From JAZLJD01 sp045617725 (GTDB lineage: Bacteria; Bacillota; Clostridia; Lachnospirales; Lachnospiraceae), in the NCBI GenBank assembly GCA_045617725.1, contig JAZLJD010000081.1, positions 1 through 33,577 on the forward strand: a DNA stretch of 33,577 nucleotides, given 5' to 3'. Each line of letters begins with the position of its first letter. The stretch's first letter is position 1. A program made the translations under genes and the position numbers. The notes under the pieces were generated by a model that was not told the origin of the DNA, searched no databases, and was given only the letters and a program-made list of their open reading frames with translations. This document shows, in pieces, positions 1 to 6,100 of the stretch.

Positions 1-10
1 GGGAGGACAG

Positions 11-63
11 AAAACAGAAGAATTGGACACTGCATTTATGCAAGTGTGCAATTCGACTGTTTT
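11..63. repeat. Long imperfect hairpin in family A repeat
   Basis: The arms begin with AAAACAG and end with CTGTTTT and enclose a TTTA loop. The stem is about 24-25 bp with three mismatches and one bulge. The equivalent hairpin at 19743-19795 has fewer mismatches. Confidence 0.75.
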
Positions 64-121
64 GTCACAGCGCACTCGTGCGATGGGGCAAATTGGGCGA
101 CTAGTGGGGAGCGATTTTGTT

Positions 122-287
122 ATGGCAACGAGCCAAGTGGACACTGCGCTTGCGCAGGAGGACATTTGGCGACTGCTAATCATCTGTCGGGCGAAGCCTG
201 GCAGATGGCAACGAGCCAAGAGAACACCGCGCTTGCGCGGGTGGACATTTGGCGACTGCTAATCATCTGTCGGGCGAAGCCTGACAG
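122..287 (+). repeat. Two tandem 83-bp modules of family A
   Basis: Unit 1 is 122-204 and unit 2 is 205-287; each starts ATGGCAACGAGCC and ends with a GCC-rich hairpin. Each has a 5-bp stem closed by a CTTG tetraloop (144-157 and 227-240) and a 9-bp stem with a GAA loop (184-204 and 267-287), plus GCCAA/TTGGC arms around the first hairpin. Stem bases differ between units but pairing is kept (CTGCG/CGCAG in unit 1, CCGCG/CGCGG in unit 2). Confidence 0.85.
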
Positions 288-312
288 ATAATAATAAATC
301 CCCGGAGTAAAC

Positions 313-993
313 ATGGAAACAAACGAACTTATTGAAGTAATAAAAAATGCACAAAGATACCTTATCGGAATCGGAGAAGACGTAAGCGATGATCCTAAGA
401 TACAGGATGAAATCTACTTAGGCTTGAGCGAATTCCTTGAGGATAAGGACTTTTTTATTGTAACGATGAAAACCGACGATCGGATTTATCGCTATTTTCC
501 AGGTAAAGAGGACCGTATTTCTTCGCCGATGGGGAACAGGCGCTACATTCAATGTCCGGATGGATGCGATGAAGCACTCTATGAGGTAACGGAAGTAACG
601 AATGAGGGCATTACGCATTACAACAAGGAGTGCAGCCTTGTAACGGAGATGGAACCGAAATGCCCCACCTGCGGTAAAACCATGGTATACAATAATTTCC
701 GGGCACCTGTATTCCTAGGCGAAGGCTGTGCCAAGGACTGGGATCATTATAATGAATGGCTTACAAGAACCTTAAACCGAAAGCTGATTATTCTGGAACT
801 GGAATCCGGAATGCTCAATCCCAAGTTGATCCGCTGGCCTTTTGAGAAGGTTGCCATGCTCAATGAGAAAGCGGTTTTCGTGAGGGTTCATAGCAGCCTG
901 AACATGCTCCCCAAGGAGCTGTCTTCAAAAGCAGTTGCGGTGAAGTCTGATAGCCTTTCTTTTTTGCAAAAGCATTTGATAGGCATTTTCTGA
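313..993 (+). CDS. Degenerate Sir2-family (sirtuin-like) protein
   Basis: The 226-aa product resembles the second half of the Firmicutes Sir2-type NAD-dependent protein deacylases. A zinc ribbon is visible as CPDGC at about residues 102-106 and CPTC near 138, followed by a segment in which ELESGMLNP, the WPF motif and AVFVRVH match the family's nucleotide-binding C-terminal region (ELGVG, YPFW and AVYA types). The N terminus keeps a weak Rossmann start (LIGIGEDVS instead of GAGAGLS) but lacks the long helical insert, and the usual TNVDH segment carrying the catalytic histidine appears as KTDDR. I infer a sirtuin-fold protein without deacylase activity. The start is ATG with GGAG five nucleotides upstream. 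It lies just after the family A repeat and is probably a single-gene unit. The fold assignment is from memory of the family, so confidence is moderate. Confidence 0.55.
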   Translation: METNELIEVIKNAQRYLIGIGEDVSDDPKIQDEIYLGLSEFLEDKDFFIVTMKTDDRIYRYFPGKEDRISSPMGNRRYIQCPDGCDEALYEVTEVTNEGITHYNKECSLVTEMEPKCPTCGKTMVYNNFRAPVFLGEGCAKDWDHYNEWLTRTLNRKLIILELESGMLNPKLIRWPFEKVAMLNEKAVFVRVHSSLNMLPKELSSKAVAVKSDSLSFLQKHLIGIF

Positions 994-999
994 TATGAT
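991..999 (+). promoter_or_regulatory. Candidate extended -10 promoter
   Basis: TGATATGAT overlaps the stop region of the preceding gene, 35 nt before the next start. It fits the extended -10 pattern (TG-N-TATGAT); no good -35 box is found at 17 bp. The same nonamer precedes rplS. Confidence 0.4.
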
Positions 1000-1034
1000 A
1001 AACTAAAATAAAGTACCGTTTTAGGAGTGAATTC

Positions 1035-3458
1035 ATGGATAACGAGGAGTATCTTGATAGCTTATTAAGAAGTTTTTCAGAGGAGGCACCTGCCGATTCC
1101 GCCATTAACAGAGTTCGTGCACTGGATAAAGAGAAACGCGCTGCAGAAGAACAAGCTGCAGCTGTTTTGATGCCGGAACCGGGGAACGAGGACTCCGCAA
1201 GTGAGGATGTCCCTGTAAGCGAGGAAATTTCCGTGAATGAGGAGATTCCCATGAGTGAGGAGATTCCTGAGGCGGTTGAAGAACCTGAAGTTATTGAGGA
1301 GCCTGAAGTTATTGAGGAACCTGAAGTTATTGAGGAACCTGAAGCTATTGAGGAACCTGAAATTATAGAAGAGTCTATGGCAACCGAGGAACCTGTTGTC
1401 GAAGAACCCGTAGCAACCGAGGAACCCGTAGTTATCGAGGAACCTGTTGGAAATGAAGAACCTGTGCCTACCGAAGAACCTGTGGTTACCGAAGAACCTG
1501 CCACCCCGGAGATGACGGCCACGGTGGAAGACCCCGGTAATTTATTGAATGACTTAATGGAGGACATTGACCCTGATAAACTGTTCGGCGATATGCAGGA
1601 AACTGCGGCAGAAACAACAACGGAAACCGAGTCGGATGCTGAGCCGGAAGCTGTAACAGAAGTTGAGACAGAAGCAGAACCGGAAGCTGTAGATGTAGCT
1701 GAAACTGAAACGGTAGCACCTGAAACTGCAACGGAAGATACTGCCTTGGAAGGTACTACCGCCTTTGAACAGGTGGAATTGGATGATGATTTGGAAGCAC
1801 TGCTTTCTGAAATTGGCCCTTCCGATACGGGCATGAGTCTTCCGGAACCTGAGGAGCCGGATGAGCAGGATGCAGGGAACGTGGATACACAGCCGGAAGG
1901 TACCGAGACGGGCGATTTGCCCGGCGGCCCGGATATTCCGGACAGCATCGATGAAATAGCAGATATTGATACTATTTTAGGCGGTGACCTTTTTGGAACG
2001 GAGGAGGCCCCGAAGACCGACGAAATTCCCGAAGGAGAATCCACGGAGGCCGAAGCAACGGGCGATGGTGTTTCTGAGCTTGACAGATTACAGGAAGAGG
2101 CAATTTCCTTAAAGGGGGAGCAGCTTCTGTCTGAGCTTAAAGAAATCCAGGCCGATGTTGGCGGCACCAGTGAGATTGACAGTAACCTGGATGTAACCGA
2201 CATTCTGGAAGGAATGAATGTTGATGACGACCTTGCGGATATCGCCAGCCTCTTAACCAAGTCCGACAATAACGAACTGGTTGAGCAGATGATGAGCCAG
2301 GAGGATGAAGAGTATTCGGATATTAAACTGGCTCCTTCAGAGCAAGCGGGGGATGATGGCGATTCCGATTATGAAGAGGAACTTGCAGGAATAAAGGATA
2401 AAGATTCTTCCGGCAAAGAGAAAAAGAAAAAATCCCGTTCCAAGAAAAAGAAAGAAGAAGGCGGAGAACCAAAAGAACCCGGTAAGCTTAAAAAGTTCTG
2501 GGACAGCCTTTTCGAGGAAGACGAAGAAGAGGAAGAAGAACCAAAGCCCAAAAAGAAGAAGGGCAAAAAGGGAGCTCCTGCCGAGGAAGCAGAGGCACCG
2601 AAGGATGAGAATGCCGCCTTAATGGAAGATATGGCGGAGGAAGATAAAGCCGCAGAAAAGGGCAAAAAGGGTAAGAAAGAGAAGAAGCCCAAGAAGGAAA
2701 AAGCTCCCAAAGAGAAAAAGAAGAAACTTGTCATTCTGGACGAAGAGAATCAGGATACGAAAGCTATTTCCACGAAGATGGTACGTAAAATCATTGTTTT
2801 TTGCGCACTGATCACAGCGGTTGTCGTATTCGTATGTCTCTATGTGCCGAATATGATTACCGTGCATAAAGCAAAGCAGATTTATTACAACGAAGGCGAT
2901 TACTTAAAGGCTTATTCCATGTTAAGCGGCATGAAATTGTCCGGCGAGAATAAACTGTTTTATAAGAAGGCTGAGCTTTTGGCCGAATATCAGAACGCAT
3001 GGAAGAATTATGAATTCGCTCAAAAGTACAAAACCGACATGGAAACACTCGACTGCTTGTTTGATGGTGTGGTTTTGGTGGAAGGTACCGAGGAAAGACT
3101 TCAGTCCTATATGTCGGATGATGAGACGAAGGAAACGCTTTCGCGTCAGTGGAGAGAGTATCTTACGAAGTTTTTGACGGAACTTGAGGATGTTTATGGT
3201 GTGGATGCAAGAACGCTAAACAGAGTCTTGCAGTCTTCCGATGACCAAATGTATACTTTCTACTTAACAAAGATATTAAATCATGAAAGTATATTCATCC
3301 TGGAGCAGCAGACCCAAAACGAGCAACCCGTCGAGCCGGGCCCGATGCCGGATTTGCTTCCGGAAGAACAGGGCGAATACGAAGAGCTTATGAACAGACC
3401 GAAAGAAGAACCCGCTCCGTCTGTGAATATGGATGATTTACTTCCCGAGGAAATGTAA
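1035..3458 (+). CDS. Acidic, disordered single-pass membrane protein with extracytoplasmic helical domain
   Basis: I do not recognise this 807-aa protein. The first 30 residues (MDNEEYLDSLLRSF) look like a short conserved helix. Residues about 60-450 are extremely rich in Glu, Pro, Thr and Asp, with repeated EEP motifs. Residues about 455-570 alternate Lys-rich and Glu-rich blocks, then one transmembrane segment (about 586-606) leads to a roughly 200-residue outer part with TPR-like helices (IYYNEGDYLKAYSML) and a proline-rich acidic tail. There is no signal peptide, so topology is probably N-in/C-out. AGGAG lies 7 nt before the ATG. hisH follows 1 nt after its stop, so they are likely co-transcribed although no functional link is evident. 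It could be an envelope scaffold or cell-cycle protein; function is unknown. Confidence 0.75.
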   Translation: MDNEEYLDSLLRSFSEEAPADSAINRVRALDKEKRAAEEQAAAVLMPEPGNEDSASEDVPVSEEISVNEEIPMSEEIPEAVEEPEVIEEPEVIEEPEVIEEPEAIEEPEIIEESMATEEPVVEEPVATEEPVVIEEPVGNEEPVPTEEPVVTEEPATPEMTATVEDPGNLLNDLMEDIDPDKLFGDMQETAAETTTETESDAEPEAVTEVETEAEPEAVDVAETETVAPETATEDTALEGTTAFEQVELDDDLEALLSEIGPSDTGMSLPEPEEPDEQDAGNVDTQPEGTETGDLPGGPDIPDSIDEIADIDTILGGDLFGTEEAPKTDEIPEGESTEAEATGDGVSELDRLQEEAISLKGEQLLSELKEIQADVGGTSEIDSNLDVTDILEGMNVDDDLADIASLLTKSDNNELVEQMMSQEDEEYSDIKLAPSEQAGDDGDSDYEEELAGIKDKDSSGKEKKKKSRSKKKKEEGGEPKEPGKLKKFWDSLFEEDEEEEEEPKPKKKKGKKGAPAEEAEAPKDENAALMEDMAEEDKAAEKGKKGKKEKKPKKEKAPKEKKKKLVILDEENQDTKAISTKMVRKIIVFCALITAVVVFVCLYVPNMITVHKAKQIYYNEGDYLKAYSMLSGMKLSGENKLFYKKAELLAEYQNAWKNYEFAQKYKTDMETLDCLFDGVVLVEGTEERLQSYMSDDETKETLSRQWREYLTKFLTELEDVYGVDARTLNRVLQSSDDQMYTFYLTKILNHESIFILEQQTQNEQPVEPGPMPDLLPEEQGEYEELMNRPKEEPAPSVNMDDLLPEEM
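1281..1370 (+). repeat. Five in-frame 18-bp tandem repeats encoding E-P-E-V-I-E
   Basis: Five consecutive 18-nt units (GAACCTGAAGTTATTGAG type) lie in frame in the acidic membrane protein, residues 83-112, with looser EEP repeats continuing to about 1500. The unit is a multiple of three, so copy-number change would alter length without frameshift. Confidence 0.9.
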
Positions 3459-3459
3459 A

Positions 3460-4065
3460 ATGATAGCAATTATTGATTACGATGCAGGCAACATCAAAAG
3501 TGTTGAGAAGGCAGTTAAAAAACTTGGTTATGAACCGGTGCTTTCAAGAGATCCCGAAGTGCTTCTTAAGGCAGATCACGTCATACTACCCGGCGTGGGT
3601 TCCTTTGGCGATGCCATGGCCAAAATCCATTCCTACAACCTTTATGATGTGATTCATGAGATCGTGAAGAAGGGAACCCCGTTTTTGGGAATTTGCCTGG
3701 GACTTCAGCTCATTTTTGACGAAAGTGAAGAGGCGGAAGGTGTGAAGGGCTTATCCCTTTTGCCCGGCAAAATTATCAAATTCCATGAAGAAAGCGGACT
3801 CAAGATACCGCAGATTGGTTGGAATTCCCTGAATTTCCCTCATGAAAGCAAGCTGTTTAAGGGAATTAAAGACGGTGCGTATGTCTATTTCGTGCATTCC
3901 TATTATCTGAAAGCAGACGATCCTTCCGTGGTTGCCGCCCAATGTGAGTACGGCGACCTTTTTGATGCAGCCGTTGAAAAAGACAATATCTATGCATGCC
4001 AGTTCCATCCTGAGAAGAGTTCGGATGTGGGCCTTGCGATTTTGAAAAACTTTTTGGAGATTTAG
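3460..4065 (+). CDS. hisH: Imidazole glycerol phosphate synthase, glutaminase subunit HisH
   Basis: HisH is the class I glutamine amidotransferase that supplies ammonia to HisF for the fifth step of histidine synthesis. The 201-aa product has the nucleophile elbow FLGICLGLQL with Cys79, and the His183/Glu185 pair in QFHPEKSS. The early PGVGSFGDAM motif is typical of HisH. I take ATG 3460 (MIAIIDYDAGN) as start, since the open frame extends further upstream but family members begin here; GAGG lies nine nucleotides before it. hisF starts 2 nt after the stop, matching the two-subunit synthase. No other his genes are in the window. Confidence 0.96.
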   Translation: MIAIIDYDAGNIKSVEKAVKKLGYEPVLSRDPEVLLKADHVILPGVGSFGDAMAKIHSYNLYDVIHEIVKKGTPFLGICLGLQLIFDESEEAEGVKGLSLLPGKIIKFHEESGLKIPQIGWNSLNFPHESKLFKGIKDGAYVYFVHSYYLKADDPSVVAAQCEYGDLFDAAVEKDNIYACQFHPEKSSDVGLAILKNFLEI

Positions 4066-4067
4066 CC

Positions 4068-4832
4068 ATGTATACGAAGAGAATTATTCCCTGTCTGGAT
4101 GTAAATAACGGACGCGTTGTAAAGGGTGTCAATTTTGTAAATCTGATTGATGCCGGGGATCCGGTTGCAGTTGCTGCGGCGTATGACCGTGCCGGAGCCG
4201 ATGAGCTTACGTTCCTTGACATCACGGCATCCTCCGATGCCCGTAAAACCGTTGTGGATATGGTTAGAAAGGTTGCGGAGCAGGTTTTTATACCATTTAC
4301 CGTTGGCGGCGGAATTCGTACCGTCGATGATTTTAAGGATATCCTGCGTGAAGGAGCCGATAAAGTCGCAGTCAATTCCGCAGCGATTATGGATCCGACC
4401 CTGATAGCAAGAGCTGCCGATAAATTCGGAAGCCAGTGCGTTGTAGTAGCCATTGATGCAAGACGCAGAACCGACGGAAAGGGGTATACCATTTACAAAA
4501 ACGGCGGCCGCGTTGACATGAATATAGATGCAATCGAATGGGCTATGAAGGCGGAAAGCCTCGGAGCAGGAGAGATTCTGCTTACCAGTATGGACTGTGA
4601 CGGAACAAAGGATGGTTATGATTTGGAACTGACGCGCCTCGTTTCGGAGAATGTACATATCCCCGTAATCGCATCGGGCGGTGCCGGAAGTAAGGAACAT
4701 TTCTATGACGTTCTTACAGAAGGCAAGGCAGATGCGGCATTGGCTGCGAGTCTTTTCCACTTTAAAGAATTGGAAATTGAGGATTTGAAGGAATATCTCG
4801 CAGGACGGGGTATCAGCGTAAGGAGAAACTAA
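4068..4832 (+). CDS. hisF: Imidazole glycerol phosphate synthase, cyclase subunit HisF
   Basis: HisF is the (beta-alpha)8 barrel that combines HisH-derived ammonia with PRFAR to give imidazole glycerol phosphate and AICAR. The 254-aa length is usual. Catalytic Asp11 lies in IIPCLDVNNG and Asp130 in VVVAIDARRR; phosphate-binding loops FTVGGGIR (about 77-84) and ASGGAGS are present. The stop overlaps the ung start (TAATG), so translation of ung may be coupled. Confidence 0.97.
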   Translation: MYTKRIIPCLDVNNGRVVKGVNFVNLIDAGDPVAVAAAYDRAGADELTFLDITASSDARKTVVDMVRKVAEQVFIPFTVGGGIRTVDDFKDILREGADKVAVNSAAIMDPTLIARAADKFGSQCVVVAIDARRRTDGKGYTIYKNGGRVDMNIDAIEWAMKAESLGAGEILLTSMDCDGTKDGYDLELTRLVSENVHIPVIASGGAGSKEHFYDVLTEGKADAALAASLFHFKELEIEDLKEYLAGRGISVRRN

Positions 4833-5506
4833 TGCCACCGATTGATAATGACTGGTTACCGGTCCTTAGTGAAGAATTCAATAAGCCTTATTATAAGAAG
4901 CTGTATGAGAAGATTAATGAGGAGTACTCAAAGCACACGGTTTATCCGCCCGGACAGGATATCTTCAACGCCTTCCACCTGACACCTTTTAATAAAGTAA
5001 AGGTTGTTATTATAGGGCAGGATCCCTACCATGAGCCCGGTCAGGCACACGGGCTGTGCTTTTCCGTAAAGCCAGGAGTGGATATTCCCAAATCACTTGT
5101 GAATATCTACCACGAACTTCATGATGACTTAGGCTGCTATATCCCCAACAACGGATATCTTGTCAAATGGGCAGAGCAGGGTGTACTTATGCTGAATACT
5201 GTCCTTACGGTGCGTGCACATGCAGCCGCCTCGCATCAGGGACTCGGTTGGGAGGAATTTACGGATGCCGCCATTAGGCAGCTTGCAAAAGAGGACAGAC
5301 CCATTGTTTTTATCCTCTGGGGCAAGCCGGCCATGATGAAAAAAGCTATGATTACAAATCCCAAACACTACGTAATCATGTCACCGCATCCCTCACCGCT
5401 TTCCGCGTACAGAGGATTCTTTGGAAGTAAGCCTTTTTCTAAGACCAATGAGTATCTTATAAAGAACGGATTAAGCCCGATAGACTGGCAGATTGAGAAT
5501 ATATAA
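4832..5506 (+). CDS. ung: Uracil-DNA glycosylase (family 1)
   Basis: Ung removes uracil from DNA in base excision repair. The 224-aa product has the water-activating loop GQDPYHEPGQAHG with Asp64, and the HPSPLS loop with His186 that inserts into the minor groove. Length and motifs are those of family 1 enzymes. AAGGAG sits in the 3' end of hisF, and the ATG overlaps the hisF stop. It is the last gene of this unit; a strong terminator begins 3 nt after its stop. Confidence 0.97.
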   Translation: MPPIDNDWLPVLSEEFNKPYYKKLYEKINEEYSKHTVYPPGQDIFNAFHLTPFNKVKVVIIGQDPYHEPGQAHGLCFSVKPGVDIPKSLVNIYHELHDDLGCYIPNNGYLVKWAEQGVLMLNTVLTVRAHAAASHQGLGWEEFTDAAIRQLAKEDRPIVFILWGKPAMMKKAMITNPKHYVIMSPHPSPLSAYRGFFGSKPFSKTNEYLIKNGLSPIDWQIENI

Positions 5507-5509
5507 AAT

Positions 5510-5553
5510 AAAAAAGATTACCGAATTGAATGATTCAAGCGGTAATCTTTTTT
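5510..5553. terminator. Bidirectional intrinsic terminator between ung and tRNA-Leu
   Basis: AAAAAAGATTACCG at 5510-5523 pairs perfectly with CGGTAATCTTTTTT at 5540-5553 (14 bp), and the loop holds a second small stem TTGAA-TGA-TTCAA. The A and T runs give a T-tract on both strands, so it can end ung (+) and the tRNA (-). Confidence 0.9.
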
Positions 5554-5555
5554 GA

Positions 5556-5638
5556 TGCCGGCAGCGGGACTCGAACCCGCACGTTGTCGCCAACAACAGA
5601 TTTTGAGTCTGCCTCGTCTACCATTCCGACACGCCGGC
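5556..5638 (-). tRNA. tRNA-Leu (anticodon CAA)
   Basis: The minus strand folds as an 83-nt class II tRNA. The acceptor GCCGGCG pairs with TGCCGGC (one G-U) with discriminator A; the anticodon stem GCAGA/TCTGT encloses CTCAAAA, giving anticodon CAA for UUG codons. A long variable arm (TGTTG-GCGA-CAACG) and a T arm with GCGGG-TTCGAGT-CCCGC are clear. The CCA end is not encoded and must be added after transcription. It stands alone on the minus strand, facing ung. Confidence 0.96.
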
Positions 5639-5651
5639 CTGCAACATTAAG

Positions 5652-5680
5652 AATATATCACATGGGATATTCTTTGACAA
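5652..5680 (-). promoter_or_regulatory. Promoter of tRNA-Leu
   Basis: On the minus strand TTGTCA (5675-5680) and TATATT (5652-5657) are separated by 17 bp, placing the start a few bases before the tRNA 5' end at 5638. Confidence 0.75.
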
Positions 5681-5714
5681 GCAAAAATGTGAATTCTTAT
5701 CATGCAGAAAAACT

Positions 5715-5743
5715 TTCACAAAGGTCGCAAATAGTGTTATAGT
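5715..5743 (+). promoter_or_regulatory. Promoter for the zinc-finger gene and polA
   Basis: TTCACA (5715-5720) and TATAGT (5738-5743) are 17 bp apart and lie 34 nt before the ATG at 5777. Confidence 0.7.
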
Positions 5744-5776
5744 TAATCTGTATGATTTTGTTCATTGGGTGAGACT

Positions 5777-6100
5777 ATGGAATGTAAGACAGTACAAAAA
5801 CAGATACCGCTGTTTCTTAAGGATCAACTGGATGAAGAAGAAATCCTGGATTTTGTCGACCACATTGAATCCTGTCATGACTGCAACGAAGAGTTGACGA
5901 TTCAGTTCCTGACTACGGAAGGCCTTAATCGATTGGAAGAAGGCGGCGATTTCGATTTGAATCATGAACTTCGAAATCTGATTGCAAGAAGCAGTAAGAA
6001 AGCGGTAACCATAAATAACTTGAGATTTGCTATTGGCCTTATCACAATGGTCAGTGTTTTTGCGGCTGTAATGGCCTTAATAAGGATGTTTGTTTTATGA
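5777..6100 (+). CDS. Small zf-HC2 (anti-sigma-like) membrane protein
   Basis: The 107-aa product has Cys3 and the zinc-binding HxxxCxxC motif (His29, Cys33, Cys36) in the zf-HC2 arrangement of anti-sigma factors, a charged linker, and one C-terminal transmembrane helix (about 84-104). ATG 5777 is preferred over an in-frame TTG at 5765 because GGGTGAG lies just before it and the protein then starts MECKTVQ as in the family. The stop overlaps the polA start by 4 nt (ATGA), implying translational coupling. No sigma factor gene is adjacent, so the partner, if any, is unknown. It could be a zinc-dependent membrane sensor rather than an anti-sigma factor. Confidence 0.75.
   Translation: MECKTVQKQIPLFLKDQLDEEEILDFVDHIESCHDCNEELTIQFLTTEGLNRLEEGGDFDLNHELRNLIARSSKKAVTINNLRFAIGLITMVSVFAAVMALIRMFVL

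Larger units (their letters stand above)
1..287 (+). repeat. Family A structured intergenic repeat, copy 1 (5' end cut by window)
   Basis: This gene-free stretch aligns without gaps to 19733-19936: bases 1-121 differ from 19733-19853 at only seven positions, and an 83-bp module that follows is present twice here but once at the second locus. It is dense in inverted repeats: a long hairpin at 11-63, a short CGCAC/GTGCG palindrome near 71-82, and two hairpins in each 83-bp module. It ends 25 nt before the next start codon. Open frames through it are not credible genes because the same sequence recurs between acpP and rnc. It could be a MITE- or REP-like element or a structured RNA leader; I see no transposase and no clear target-site duplication. 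Confidence 0.85.

Noticed and set aside
1..287. CRISPR array
   Set aside because: The repeats are directly adjacent 83-bp modules without unique spacers, and no cas gene is nearby.
122..287. GGA motifs in family A as CsrA binding sites
   Set aside because: GGA triplets are too frequent to be informative and are not placed in the hairpin loops as expected for CsrA.
23..291. Two overlapping open frames encoding about 80 aa through the family A repeat
   Set aside because: The same peptide text recurs at 19584-19955 from the same repeat; the DNA is explained by hairpins and modules, and no Shine-Dalgarno site precedes the starts.
860..2269. 469-aa open frame on the minus strand, rich in Ser and Gly
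   Set aside because: It mirrors the Glu/Pro-rich repeats of the 1035-3458 gene; low complexity on one strand keeps the opposite frame open.
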